From positions 1 to 39,198 of the forward strand of contig JALPMN010000623.1 of the NCBI GenBank assembly GCA_024243835.1: DNA of 39,198 nt. The letters are read 5' to 3'. Made by a program: the position numbers and the translations under genes. Below the pieces are notes generated by a model. That model saw only the letters and a list, made by a program, of their open reading frames with translations, ran no database searches and was not told the DNA's origin. This document shows, one piece after another, positions 1 to 10,011 of this stretch (positions are counted from its first letter, which is position 1; each line of letters opens with the position of its first letter). Source of the DNA: Enteropsectra breve (lineage: Eukaryota; Microsporidia).

Positions 1-121
1 TGTGCAAGCGGTTAAACTGAAGAAACTTAGTTTATTACATTTGCCAGAGGATTTTTCCTACTGGCTTTAAACCCTCTTTTTTCCCAAAAAACCGGCATTG
101 GCGCAATTTATTGGCGAACTG
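1..121. mobile_element. Probable terminus of a TA-inserting DNA transposon, cut by window edge
   Basis: Read on the minus strand, the segment ends in TACAGTTCGCC. A CAGT-type end next to a TA dinucleotide (122-123, repeated at 124-125) is how Tc1/mariner and pogo elements end. Just inside are two copies of ATTGGCG followed by AA, about 14 bp apart, as expected for subterminal transposase-binding repeats. A plus-strand reading frame open from the left edge ends at TAA 68-70, about 50 bp before the end, a plausible transposase tail; its 22 residues are too few to identify. The sequence differs from the Tc1-like end at the right border. The other end lies outside the window, so this is an inference. 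Confidence 0.4.
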
Positions 122-1128
122 TATAATCGATTGTTGTTTTTTAGACGGCATGTGCTTAGCAACAAACTCTGCGTGTTGCGCCTAAAATGGCTCAAAATTA
201 TTCATATTTCAAATAGCATTTAAGAAAATTATTTTGCATCTACAGGTTATTAGCCTAATAAATTACATTTTTTTCAAGCGTAGTCCACAAGGCCCACACA
301 CGATGTAATAAAAGTCTGCCGCGGGCACTATATTACAGCAATTTTATAATAGAAGTTGCAATCTGAATAACTTTATCATAATTAAACCACCATTGAAAAG
401 TGCACAATGATGTCTTTAACTGCTACTTTTATAAAAGAAATATGCCGCAGCAGACATGCCTCTCTCCCAAACGTTTTTCTAAAAGTCAATCTTCACAAAA
501 CTATAATGAAATAAAATAAGTATGTTGCAAATATATGTATCAAAAACACTTACTATATGATATTACAACGATAATTTGTTTCTCGTCACATAATCATATC
601 TTTGTAATCCATTATTTTCTATATTTCACAAATTATTTTAATTGTGTAAATACCACAAAGTTTTCAACACCACAGATTATCTATCATCTAAACCTCTCAA
701 ACTCTTTCACTATTAAAGACTTCAGCCTTTATATACAAAACTTATCTACATGGTAGAGCGGCACTTTCAAAAAATTAGTTTAAATTTGATATAACTTGGC
801 CCGCGCATGTTTATTGTGTGATCAAGTATATCCATTTTACATTGAAGATCCTTGTTAACGCTAATAAATGTTTTTTACTCGGCTTAAATACGATCAATGC
901 AAAATGCATATCTCTTTCAGGAGTGTAGGAATTCATGCTTCCCTTGTTTACTCAATAAAACCAGATATCATTCAGGTATGAAAAAAATACTAGAAATACT
1001 CAATTCTCTTTCAATAGTTTAATAATGCTCTCTTTTGCACCAAGTGTTTATTTTAAGCAGAATAATCACATTCATTTCTTTGAGTAGTTTCCTTCTTGCA
1101 CCACAGTGCATCATCTCTGTATTAGATG
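122..1128. other. Gene-free stretch, left intergenic region
   Basis: This is AT-rich DNA without a convincing gene. An ATG-initiated 73-codon frame at 535-756 has low-complexity, AT-driven composition (Y, F, I, N, T) and no upstream C-run, so it is not called. No tRNA or other RNA gene was recognised. The adjacent MCM9-like gene ends at 1129 on the minus strand. Confidence 0.5.
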
Positions 1129-2919
1129 TTATTTATTTAGTCCATATAGTTCAGCTATTTTTGTTTTAATAACATTAAAATAAGATTCGTCCAAAAATAC
1201 TCTGTTGGCATCTAATGCAAAAGGCAGTGCTGAACTGATGGTTGTCTCCGCAAGAATCAAAGCTGCATAAACATCATCTTCTGTTACACGTTCATTGCCA
1301 TTTAGCTTTGAATTTGCTTCGCTCAGCCTTATCAGCCCCTCCAACATTCGTATTGTGTTATATTCGGTGTGCCCATCGTTTTTTCTTTTTTTTGCATAGT
1401 ACCTTAGAAGCAAATCAGCTAGTTCAGGCGATATTTTATTTTGTTTCATCCTGCATTCTGAAATATAGACTTTAAGAACTTCTGTGGGCCACTTTCCTTC
1501 TTTACTAAGCTTAAGGAAATCTGACCTCTCAAGAATTTTATCTGCCAGCTTCATGTCTTCCTTATCATTTTTAATATCAAACATGCCAAAAATCAAATCA
1601 AATCTGCTTACAAGTGGTGTGCTTATACTAAGATTTTCAGAAATATTCTTTTTGGAGTCATAATACTTTTTTGTGCTTGCGGCTGCAATGATTGAGCATC
1701 TTGTATTTAGAGAAGTAACAATCCCAGCCTTAGCCACACTGATAGTCTGTTGTTCCATCGACTCGAGAAGGCCGCTTTTCTCATTTACCTTTAAACGGTT
1801 AAATTCATCAATACAGCAAATCCCCAAATCAGCCAACACCAGTGCACCGGCCTCAAGTGCCCACTCTTTTCCCTGGTGGACAGCACAGCTCGTTAGCCCT
1901 GCATCGCTCGTTCCCACGCCATTTGCCGCAATGGCCGGTGATACAAGCTTTAGTGCCATTTTTAGAAGATGTGATTTTCCTGTTGCTGGATCTCCGACTA
2001 GCAGTATATGGATGTTTGAACGGCACGCACGCAAGGCATCCGACGATCCGCCAACTAGAGCGAGCAGAAGGCCATATCTTACATTTATCAGCCCTGACAG
2101 CTCGGGCGCAAACGAATCAAGCAATATCTTTCTCCGGCTGTATATCGAAAGCTGGCTGAAAGCATTGAAAAAATGCTCAGTATCCAAAAAAGCATCGTTT
2201 TTGTCATTTTCTTTGGTAACAGAAAGAGAATGCACGTAGAGGGTGGAAATCATTTGCTCATTTGGTCTTGGCGCCTTCCATTTTCTCATTACAATCCCAG
2301 TAACTGCAACTTTGTCTCCAGGAATGAATTTTCCTGCAAGCGCACCTTCAATCAGAATCTCCGTAGTTTCGGACATCGCCCGTGAGTTTCCAATATCCTG
2401 TATCCGTATCCACTGGCTGGATATTGCCTCATTGAAGTCTCTCTGTACCTTTGTACAAGTAGACCCGCATGTCAGGCATGCATGTGCATCCTTTTTCTTT
2501 TTACTGTCCTCAGCACCAATAAGCGTTTCATTTCCACATTTTAGGCACTGTATTTTGCAGGCTACATTTTTAAAAAGCACCTGGTGCTGTTTTATTATAC
2601 TTCCTTTGGTGCATATGACTCTGTTGATGAGCTTTGTAGAAATTGGCTTATTTACGTAAATAGACTGCGGGATCCCCGTGAGAAACTTTTTAATTAAAAG
2701 TGGGTTTGCTGCAGCATTTTTAACCAGTGTATTTGCTAGCTCTGGGTTATTATCGCATAGCTCAATTAAATTGATCGTATCTCCATTCGTTTCACTCTGT
2801 GAGCTCATAAGGGTTCTCAGAGAAGCTGTAAATTTTTGAAAATACTCGTGTATTTTGTCGGATATACAGTTTTTAATATGAAAATAAAAAGCATTTTGAT
2901 TTTTGCTTATAGAATGCAT
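1129..2919 (-). CDS. MCM9: MCM9-like AAA+ replicative-family helicase
   Basis: The protein belongs to the MCM family. From the first true ATG (2919) it has 596 residues; the frame is open two codons further but begins there with TTG. In extended-frame numbering, a CxxC...CxxC zinc site lies at C127/C130 and C150/C153 in the OB fold. Walker A is GDPATGKS (311-318), Walker B CCIDEFN (370-376), and the arginine finger SRFD (440-443). DEFN instead of the DEFD of MCM2-8, the phrase VLADxGxCCIDEF, the LNTR segment and GIVMRKWK in the N-domain all point to MCM9, which acts with MCM8 in homologous recombination. Oddity: the sensor-1 region reads AAAST where the family has an AANP-like asparagine. The length resembles an MCM core without MCM9's long C-terminal extension. 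MCM membership is certain; the MCM9 subtype is likely. Confidence 0.88.
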   Translation of the reverse strand: MHSISKNQNAFYFHIKNCISDKIHEYFQKFTASLRTLMSSQSETNGDTINLIELCDNNPELANTLVKNAAANPLLIKKFLTGIPQSIYVNKPISTKLINRVICTKGSIIKQHQVLFKNVACKIQCLKCGNETLIGAEDSKKKKDAHACLTCGSTCTKVQRDFNEAISSQWIRIQDIGNSRAMSETTEILIEGALAGKFIPGDKVAVTGIVMRKWKAPRPNEQMISTLYVHSLSVTKENDKNDAFLDTEHFFNAFSQLSIYSRRKILLDSFAPELSGLINVRYGLLLALVGGSSDALRACRSNIHILLVGDPATGKSHLLKMALKLVSPAIAANGVGTSDAGLTSCAVHQGKEWALEAGALVLADLGICCIDEFNRLKVNEKSGLLESMEQQTISVAKAGIVTSLNTRCSIIAAASTKKYYDSKKNISENLSISTPLVSRFDLIFGMFDIKNDKEDMKLADKILERSDFLKLSKEGKWPTEVLKVYISECRMKQNKISPELADLLLRYYAKKRKNDGHTEYNTIRMLEGLIRLSEANSKLNGNERVTEDDVYAALILAETTISSALPFALDANRVFLDESYFNVIKTKIAELYGLNK

Positions 2920-3190
2920 ACACAAGAACTTTAGTGTTTATATTCAAGAAAATTGGCTTTTGCAATTTTTATTTAATGTTTCGTAGCAGGGTTACTAGGA
3001 GTGCACAGCCTAAAAAATATTTATAAAACTGTTTTGATATTTTCAATACCGGCCTTTGAGTATTGTTACACCTCTTTGATGTAAAAATAAAATAAATTTT
3101 ATGATTGGTCAAATGTCAAGAATCTTGTTAAAGGGGGTAAATGTTACAATTGGTCTCAAGGGATTTAAATAATTCTTCAAGGAATCGGCA

Positions 3191-3727
3191 ATGGCCGCTG
3201 ATAAAGGTACAACTGCTGCTGCAGATGCAAAAGTAAATGGTGCTATGTCGAATATACAGCAAAACGAGTATATGCAAAAGATCCCAAAAGAGCTCGAAAA
3301 AGTCAGTATGAACAAAATAATAGATGGCTTTCTCCTTAGCAAGACATGCTTTTCTGTCCTTCTTTCTATGACAGTTCTCTTCTCACGACCAACCTTGGGT
3401 GAATGGATACCCATTGGTATTGGATGGATAGCATACTTTGCTCTTATGATTGATCTTCTTATAGATGCTGTTGCATGGTTTTTGAGTCTTTCAAGTCTCT
3501 TTGTCATTGCTGTTTTCTCGGCTCTGATTAAAAACGGATTGATATTTATACACTTTTTTGCGCTATGCATCGAAGGCGGTCAAAGATTGAAATGGATTGT
3601 AACTATTATAAGTTGTTGCTCAGCTTTTATATTGGACTTTATACTGCTCAACTACTACTCATTATACTGGCAGGGAGTCAAAGGCCAAACCACACAAGTC
3701 CATGAAGACGAAGAAGAAAAGATATAA
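3191..3727 (+). CDS. Small multi-pass membrane protein, function unknown
   Basis: The protein has 178 residues and starts at an ATG after a GGG-containing leader. The first 45 residues are polar and alanine-rich. About four hydrophobic stretches follow (roughly 48-65, 72-92, 96-124 and 133-154), then an acidic tail ending in DEDEEEKI. I recognise no family. The antisense strand carries a 153-codon frame over the same bases, but only the plus frame gives a coherent membrane topology, so the plus strand is taken as the gene. A house-keeping ER or Golgi role is possible but not shown. Confidence 0.65.
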   Translation: MAADKGTTAAADAKVNGAMSNIQQNEYMQKIPKELEKVSMNKIIDGFLLSKTCFSVLLSMTVLFSRPTLGEWIPIGIGWIAYFALMIDLLIDAVAWFLSLSSLFVIAVFSALIKNGLIFIHFFALCIEGGQRLKWIVTIISCCSAFILDFILLNYYSLYWQGVKGQTTQVHEDEEEKI

Positions 3728-4386
3728 ATAAATGAAAATATAGATTGTGTGTGTCTATTTAGTATTGCTTTAAATTGTCTACACTTAATTTGCTTTTTTA
3801 AAATATGCAAAACGCAATAAAAAATGTTCGGGCATTTGAAATTTATATATGAAAATGCTTATTCAATGTACCATTTATGTGACAAATGTATTGCATCAAA
3901 GTAAGTTACGACTATATTTCTGGGCATTTTGGCTAAAAACCAAAGATTAACAGCTCAGAGTGCCTATTAAAGCTAATTTTAGTGGCAAATTTTATGTTAG
4001 GGGATATTTTTTACTTTGCTGAAAGATCAGTGCTTGTTGTTTGCAATATTCAGTATGCTTATCCAAAATTCAACTGCATTTAGTTTTACATATGAACTTT
4101 GGGTACAAATGGGAATACGTTGTGAAAAACTGTTTTGATATACTAAGGATAATGCTTTAAAGCTCACATGTTAACATCACAGATAATCGAATAATATTTT
4201 GAATCGTTATAAAAAGCACATGTGCATTAAAATTGTTTCTGTATCATAGAATAAAGCAAGTTAGCGAGTGCGACTAAAGATAAATCACGTGCTACCGGAA
4301 TAAAGAGGGATTTCTTAATATTGAAATAATTGATTTCAAGCCTATTTTGATTTTTTTAAATTTTGTACTAAAATACCCTTGTTAGG
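3728..4386. other. Intergenic region upstream of tRNase Z
   Basis: No gene is supported. A CCC trinucleotide sits about 14 bases before the tRNase Z start. GTAAGTTACG near 3901 and TTAACAG near 3947 look like a short intron's ends, but no reading frame across them makes sense. A candidate polyadenylation region follows the upstream stop (taaataaatg). Confidence 0.45.
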
Positions 4387-6147
4387 ATGCAGATTTCACT
4401 ACAAATTTTTAGCAGCATGGCTGGGAAGTCACTCATAATGAAAATAGAGAATATCAGACTAGTATTCAACATATTTGATGGGTTTCAGAGAATATGCATT
4501 GAGGAGGGCTATAGTCTGGCATCAAGCTCAACAGTATTTTTGCCCTCAAGATATAGTCTTCCAGCACTGATTGCTGCAACACTTTCAATGGGCGCCACAG
4601 AAAAAGGCTCCGTTGATATTGAAAGCTGCTTTGCGATTGACTATGAAAATATTTTAGGCTTCGCCAATTTGACTACTCCCAAGTGGAATATGATAGAGAA
4701 ACATACTGATAAGTATACTGAGGTCGAGCGAATAGAAGGCGAGAGCATGGCAAGCTACATAATCAAGTTTAATAAAATAAATGGACGATTCATGCCCAAT
4801 AAAGTGCCTGGAGAGATCCCAAAGTCCTTGTTTAGAGATTTGGCCGATGGCAAGATAGTGGTGCATGACGGCAAAAGCTACTGTGGCGAGAAATATTCAG
4901 AGAAGCCGTTGTATTTAAAGCCAATTGCGATAATTTATGATTCATCTTGTCTGGAAAAAGCTATTCAACGACTGGAAGAGCTTAATGCATTTAAAGATGA
5001 TGAGAACAGCTTTAACAAAGGGCTGATCTTTTGCTCTGAAATGACTATTGCCGATAATTTAATGAATGTTTTGAAGAGCAAAAAATGCGTTCCTGAAATA
5101 TATTTAATTCGTGACAACAATACTATCCAGTATTCTGCTCTGTACCAAATACAAAAACAAATGAATGCGAGCAATCAGAACTATCTTCTTCCATTTTATT
5201 CTAATAAAAGAGACATAACATGTGAAAGCTCTATAAATACAGTCTCGAACGGTGATATATTTAATTTTTCAAAAAGCACAGGCTTTTCTTTAGTTGAACA
5301 GCCAGCAGAGAACTATCAAGAAAACCAGAATAGCTATGAAGGTCCATCTATTGTATTTTTGGGAAGCGCATGTTCGAGCCCGACCAAATATCGCAATGTT
5401 TCCAGCATTCTGTATGAGAACGACGAGAGCGCAGTTCTATTTGATTGCGGCGAGGATACCATCGGCCAGATATTCCGTTTATACGGGAGCCTGGCTGTAC
5501 TAGAAAAATTGAAAATGATAATTTTAAGCCATTCGCACTCAGACCATGTCCTTGGTCTTCCTCTTCTGTTGAAGCATATGAAACACGGCATTAAAATAAT
5601 TGGCCCGGCTGTGTTTAAGGCATTTCTAGACTCACATTTTGCCAGAGAAGATGATTCAGTCATCCATGAGTATATTGAAACAGACCATGCTAAAATTTTA
5701 GAGAATAAATATTATGCCGATGAGGACATGAATCCAGTGGTAGATGAAAATATAGATGACTATATCATTACAAAAAATCTCGATTCTTTTAAAGTCAAGA
5801 TATGCGGGGTTATCCATAATAAAAATTCGGTTTCGGTACAGCTGCTGGATTTTACCACAGGACTTAAAATCGCGTTTACAGGTGACACGATGCCTTCCAC
5901 ACTATTTGCGAAAATGGCAACAGGCTCTGATGTTATGATTCACGAATCGACGTTTGCTGCTGAACAGAAGGGGCTTGCTGCGGTCGTTAAACACGCGACT
6001 GAATCAGAGGCGCATTTCATTTTTGAAGAATCTAAAAGCAAAAAGCTTATTCTGACGCATTTTACCAATAGAAATGAACACACTCCTGCAGATGGGCAAC
6101 ATGCTTCTGATTATTATAGATATGTATTCCCTGAGCATGGCAAATAA
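4387..6147 (+). CDS. TRZ1: tRNase Z, long form (tRNA 3'-end endonuclease)
   Basis: This metallo-beta-lactamase nuclease removes the 3' trailer of pre-tRNAs so that CCA can be added. The 586-residue protein has a degenerate N-terminal half (about 1-310) and a catalytic C-terminal half, the layout of the eukaryotic long form (ELAC2/Trz1), although it is much shorter than yeast Trz1. Visible motifs are the PxKxRN loop (PTKYRN, 332-337), motif II SHSHSDH (381-387), the H of motif III (VIH, 475-477), GDT of motif IV (499-501), HEST (519-522), the HAT..EA element (536-542) and LTHF (556-559). All zinc ligands appear present. The start has a CCC about 14 bases upstream. The gene stands alone on the plus strand. 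Confidence 0.95.
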   Translation: MQISLQIFSSMAGKSLIMKIENIRLVFNIFDGFQRICIEEGYSLASSSTVFLPSRYSLPALIAATLSMGATEKGSVDIESCFAIDYENILGFANLTTPKWNMIEKHTDKYTEVERIEGESMASYIIKFNKINGRFMPNKVPGEIPKSLFRDLADGKIVVHDGKSYCGEKYSEKPLYLKPIAIIYDSSCLEKAIQRLEELNAFKDDENSFNKGLIFCSEMTIADNLMNVLKSKKCVPEIYLIRDNNTIQYSALYQIQKQMNASNQNYLLPFYSNKRDITCESSINTVSNGDIFNFSKSTGFSLVEQPAENYQENQNSYEGPSIVFLGSACSSPTKYRNVSSILYENDESAVLFDCGEDTIGQIFRLYGSLAVLEKLKMIILSHSHSDHVLGLPLLLKHMKHGIKIIGPAVFKAFLDSHFAREDDSVIHEYIETDHAKILENKYYADEDMNPVVDENIDDYIITKNLDSFKVKICGVIHNKNSVSVQLLDFTTGLKIAFTGDTMPSTLFAKMATGSDVMIHESTFAAEQKGLAAVVKHATESEAHFIFEESKSKKLILTHFTNRNEHTPADGQHASDYYRYVFPEHGK

Positions 6148-6444
6148 TAACAATCGCGTTTAAACATTTGCTTTGCATTAAGCTCAACTATTTCTTCAAT
6201 AAAATAATAAATTTAAGTATCACTGATGCTAAAGTATCAAGCTACAAGCAATTGAATAAATGATTTATTCTTCTCATTTCGCTCTATATGGACTTTAACT
6301 TGTCAGAAAATTTGTTTTCAGACCTTGCAAATAATTATTTCTAAGCGAAAGATTTTGCTTTCCTGGAAAAACTATGAAAAGTGCAGTGGGGGTTTACGCC
6401 AAATTTAAAATAAAAGCTGTTTTCATAATTTAATTTAGTCATGC

Positions 6445-7098
6445 TTATATATCATCAAGTACTATCCTTTTAACACGAAGCGACGAGGTGTTGAGCCCAG
6501 CGCGGGACATCTCAGAAATGACCGGTTCAGCAATAATGTCTTCAGTATGTATCGTTATTTTTCTTGCCACCATTCCCATGACAATATTTGCCAGCAGAGC
6601 AGCTATAATATAGCCTAATAGTATCTTATACCAGTGCAATAGATTCTGAAATTCATTGATGTATTCAGTAGATAAGTCTCCGATGAAACTTTTAGGGCTG
6701 TAGCGCTCTATGAATATATTTTTGAGGCTGCTGTTAGAATACAAAGTGTTTGATAGGATTTGTTTTATCGAGCAGGCGTAGTTGTAGTTCAGCTTGAAGA
6801 ATATCACTGTGCAAACAGAAATAAGCAAAAAGTTCAGCAGCCGGCTGATCTTGATAAGCAAGCCCGATGCGATGTTGAATGCGTATATAGAAAAAAGGAA
6901 TGAGCCAATGCTGAAAAATGCGATTTTTATGTATGCGCTGTAAAGCGTTATGACTGTGCGCGGCATTGCAACATGCTCAATGTTCATTACAGTTTTATTT
7001 CCAAGCATATATATCAGCATGGCAATGCTAGATAATATTCCAACGGTGCATAATGTGTTTGAACAGAATCTTAGGGCTTTATAGGATCTGGTCTTCAT
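6445..7098 (-). CDS. Four-helix membrane protein, function unknown
   Basis: The protein has 217 residues from an ATG, with a CCCC about 36 bases upstream on the minus strand. Hydrophobic segments lie at about 12-32, 50-73, 82-101 and 152-176. A loop of about 50 residues separates the last two, and a polar tail of about 40 residues follows. The spacing recalls tetraspanin-like topology, but the diagnostic CCG of the large loop is missing, so no family is assigned. Local gene order gives no further hint. Confidence 0.65.
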   Translation of the reverse strand: MKTRSYKALRFCSNTLCTVGILSSIAMLIYMLGNKTVMNIEHVAMPRTVITLYSAYIKIAFFSIGSFLFSIYAFNIASGLLIKISRLLNFLLISVCTVIFFKLNYNYACSIKQILSNTLYSNSSLKNIFIERYSPKSFIGDLSTEYINEFQNLLHWYKILLGYIIAALLANIVMGMVARKITIHTEDIIAEPVISEMSRAGLNTSSLRVKRIVLDDI

Positions 7099-7452
7099 GC
7101 TGCGAGTGCACTGTCACTTTTATATTTTCAGGGGAAAACGATTATTGGGCGGCTCTTTCTTCAAAAGGGGTAAAAAATGAAAGAATGCAACTGTAATTTT
7201 TGGTGAATCCAATCTAGAAAGCGTTTAAATACATCTAAAACAGGTTTATTAAAAGACACATAATGCTCTTACAAAAAGATATAAAATTTATGTAACGGAT
7301 TCTTCTGCACTATTTTGGAGTATTGGCTACGTTTACCATGCACATACAGAGCAATCAGAAGATAGCAAAATTAAGGGGTTGGTTGAGCGAAGCTTTAAAA
7401 GCATCAAGTTTTTACCATTTCGATTAATAAAAAGTGAAAAAATTTAGTAGTA
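7099..7452. other. Divergent intergenic region
   Basis: This gap separates two genes that diverge, one starting at 7098 (minus) and one at 7453 (plus). It should hold both promoters. Apart from the CCCC of the minus gene and a GGGG on the plus strand near 7375, nothing specific was found. A 29-codon plus frame from about 7338 is too short to call. Confidence 0.4.
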
Positions 7453-8004
7453 ATGTTCAAAAGACTGAAGATTGCAAAGAAGGAGGAAAAAGAAAATACA
7501 TTCAAAAGCCCCAAAATCAAGAAGATCAATATAGCCGTAGGGCACGAAAAAGAAAATTCAACAATGGAAAAAGTATTTGCACTCGCCAGCATCCCAATGA
7601 AACGAGCAACGCTTTTTCGCTTTATTCTCCAAATATCGAATGAAGAAATAGAGAAAAATATCTATATGATAGCAGAGGTCGTGCTCAATACACTCCTTGA
7701 AGACATTAATATACACAAGAATTTTTATGCCATACTTAGACGGCTTATTGCATCGCCGTCTTCAGGATGTCTGGAGGAGCTTTTTGCCAAATATTTAATA
7801 GCTCAGCTCCGGATAGACAAAAACTATCTGTCGTTTGCCGAATGGCTTTTTAGGAACGCCTCTAATACTTTTAGGCGCAGAAAGCAAGAAATCGAAGGTG
7901 CACTGCCTCCATCACTAGCCGACGCTGTGCGCAATCTAAAGTGTAAGAGGAAAGAAAAGACGTTCGCTTTTGGCACAACATTGTACATTACGCGCAAAGA
8001 ATGA
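7453..8004 (+). CDS. Basic protein of unknown function
   Basis: The 183-residue protein starts at an ATG and is rich in lysine and arginine at both ends. The first 35 residues are KKEEKE-type and could be a nuclear signal. The middle (about 40-145) is predicted helical by its spacing of hydrophobic residues, and an RRRK cluster follows near residue 140. No catalytic motif or known domain is recognisable. Start choice is uncertain: an internal methionine at residue 38 would remove the basic leader. Confidence 0.6.
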   Translation: MFKRLKIAKKEEKENTFKSPKIKKINIAVGHEKENSTMEKVFALASIPMKRATLFRFILQISNEEIEKNIYMIAEVVLNTLLEDINIHKNFYAILRRLIASPSSGCLEELFAKYLIAQLRIDKNYLSFAEWLFRNASNTFRRRKQEIEGALPPSLADAVRNLKCKRKEKTFAFGTTLYITRKE

Positions 8005-8475
8005 AATACAGGCTCGAATGCTGTAGATCTTTAAAAAAGCTTAAATTATAAGTTTTAAGATACTTAAAATCTAAATTTCATGTCACCGAAAATATGTTCG
8101 AGTAGACAGATATAACCAATGCTACGCTTTAGTACTACACAAATCGAATTAACACCAACATTAAACATCTCTTATATATTCTAGCTTCATTTTATCAATG
8201 TGTAGTTTTTTACATTTTCATTTCACATTTTTACGTAAAAAAAGAAAGTTTAAGAAAAAAGGAATATTTCCTTATTCAGCTAATTAAAAATGTTTTTGGC
8301 TGGCAGTAAACGAATAAAAATGCTTTAAACAATCAGCCTTAGTGCTTTTGGTCAAATAAGCTATAGAATAAGATGTTTTAGCCTCTCTTCTTTTGCGCTG
8401 GTTGGCCACCAAAATCCTTCAATTCTTAAATAAAAATTTTTTTGATTTTAAAATAGTCTTTGAAAAATAACCCCC
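8005..8475. other. Intergenic region, nothing specific
   Basis: AT-rich sequence with homopolymer runs and no supported gene. It ends in the CCCCC run that abuts the next start codon. Confidence 0.4.
8471..8475 (+). promoter_or_regulatory. CCCCC start-site motif
   Basis: Five cytosines directly precede the ATG at 8476. This is the clearest example in the window of the C-run seen before many genes here, a start-site signal known in microsporidia. It supports the chosen start. Confidence 0.6.
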
Positions 8476-9783
8476 ATGATGGAAAGCAAAGAAGCAAAGA
8501 ACAGAAAAATTTTTGAAAAGATATGCAGTGATCTGAGCATAAGCATCGATCTTGATGCCTTTACACTGGAAGAGGTGTACTACATACTTACTGACCTGTA
8601 TGAGCTGGGCAGCAAAGACTTCCAAGATGAAATAATGTCCAAGTTTGAAAGCTACGAGAAGGCCATTAAGCGCAACGGCATGGCCATAACGCTTCCACAA
8701 ACGACAGAAGAAAGGAAGGCTGCGCTTTTTTATTACTTGGATGAAGCAGGCAAGTTTCAGCTCAATGTATCGCAGAAACGGATACCCCCAGGAACGATCG
8801 ATAATTACAAAGCGGATGAAATAGTCTCTTTTGAGGCAGACCTGCGGCAGGAGTACTATAACGCAGCAGAGCTAAAGAACGGGGGTATTTACATAACAAG
8901 GAAGGACGGCAGTGATCGAAATTCCTCTGCAGTGCCTTCAGACAATATCAAAAGTAGTTTGAGTTTTGGACAGCCAGATACCAAGGAATGTAGCCCTACT
9001 GAGCCTGTGGATGCTGCACGTGCTTTGAATATCCAAACTGAAACCGACAAAGAGCACATAAGCCTTGATGTAACGAGCACTGACATGCAAGCCAGTGGCG
9101 TGGAAGAGATCAAGAATAACGAGTCCAGCACTGTAAGCCACAGCATAGTCCCTGAATGCAATGCTAAGGCAGATAAGGAAGAAGCGAATACAAAGGAGCT
9201 CCCAGAGAACAAAAATTGCGAGAAGCAGCCAGATGATGAAGATTCAGACGGCAAGCCATCCAAAGCACTAAGGATTTTGTTCCAAATGCAGGACAAGGAG
9301 ACAAGAAAAATACTCCAGGCAGAGGCCGAAGCAGCTTTCCAAGCGGAGATTGACCGCAAAATTGACATGGCATTACGAAGATTGGAAAAAGAAGGGGGAT
9401 CCCTTTCCACGAAACTTGCTACTGATAGTTTTGGCTTCCCAAATGACTTTGTTTCTGAAAAACAGTTTTTGGTAATGGACAGTGATTCATTGCTCAGAGA
9501 CAGAAGGTTTATTGATGTTCGTGAAGTCGCTAGCTCAACGGACACTTGCGACTCAACGCAGAGCATCGAAGAATTTGAATCAGAACAGAGCAACTGCAAG
9601 GAAAACGAAGAACGTCGCTTTGCGTTGACTGATTTTACCACACAGCAGCACTCGGATGAGGAAGTTGAAGAAATGATAAATCTTCCCGCACATCAGGTTG
9701 CTGAAAAGCTTTATCAGAAAAAAACAAATCGAAAGAGTAATGCTAATGATAAAAAGCAGAAACAAGATAAGGAGAATCGCTGA
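8476..9783 (+). CDS. Acidic, partly disordered protein of unknown function
   Basis: The protein has 435 residues and starts at tandem ATGs just after CCCCC. Residues 1-145 look globular and helical. Residues 150-260 are low-complexity and rich in S, T, D, E and N. A charged helix at about 265-305 (Q, A, E and R with regular hydrophobics) could form a coiled coil. The C-terminus is rich in K, N and Q (KKQKQDKENR) and could be a nuclear signal. A 250-codon antisense frame covers much of the gene and is rejected because its serine- and leucine-rich content mirrors the acidic codons. No family recognised. Confidence 0.7.
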   Translation: MMESKEAKNRKIFEKICSDLSISIDLDAFTLEEVYYILTDLYELGSKDFQDEIMSKFESYEKAIKRNGMAITLPQTTEERKAALFYYLDEAGKFQLNVSQKRIPPGTIDNYKADEIVSFEADLRQEYYNAAELKNGGIYITRKDGSDRNSSAVPSDNIKSSLSFGQPDTKECSPTEPVDAARALNIQTETDKEHISLDVTSTDMQASGVEEIKNNESSTVSHSIVPECNAKADKEEANTKELPENKNCEKQPDDEDSDGKPSKALRILFQMQDKETRKILQAEAEAAFQAEIDRKIDMALRRLEKEGGSLSTKLATDSFGFPNDFVSEKQFLVMDSDSLLRDRRFIDVREVASSTDTCDSTQSIEEFESEQSNCKENEERRFALTDFTTQQHSDEEVEEMINLPAHQVAEKLYQKKTNRKSNANDKKQKQDKENR

Positions 9784-10011
9784 CCATGGGCCGTTTAAGT
9801 AAAACATTATGTTAAATTTTACTATTTTTACTGTTAGCGATATTTTAAGAAAAAAAATTTAATTTTGGGCATGGTGCCAACAATTTTATTTATACAAATC
9901 TTTTGGTGGAGAAATGAGTGTTCAAAAGGGCTGCGGCTCAATAGAGTATTAATCATCACTAGCGTGGAATTGCTAAATTCATTTCGGCGGTGGAGAAACT
10001 ATTCGTGCCGA

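Noticed and set aside
535..756. 73-codon plus-strand frame
   Set aside because: Composition is what AT-rich DNA gives by chance, there is no upstream C-run, and no family resemblance.
748..760. TGGTAGAGCGG, resembling a tRNA A box
   Set aside because: No B box or cloverleaf follows.
3109..3570. 153-codon antisense frame over the membrane protein at 3191-3727
   Set aside because: The plus frame gives a coherent topology and a clean ATG start; the antisense is its shadow.
3901..3953. Short intron-like segment GTAAGT...TTAACAG
   Set aside because: Joining the flanks gives only about 22 codons with no sensible product.
5371..5384. GTTCGAGCCC, resembling a tRNA B box
   Set aside because: It lies inside the conserved PxKxRN region of tRNase Z and has no A box.
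8889..9641. 250-codon antisense frame, serine- and leucine-rich
   Set aside because: It mirrors acidic and lysine codons of the plus-strand gene, and its composition is typical of an antisense shadow.
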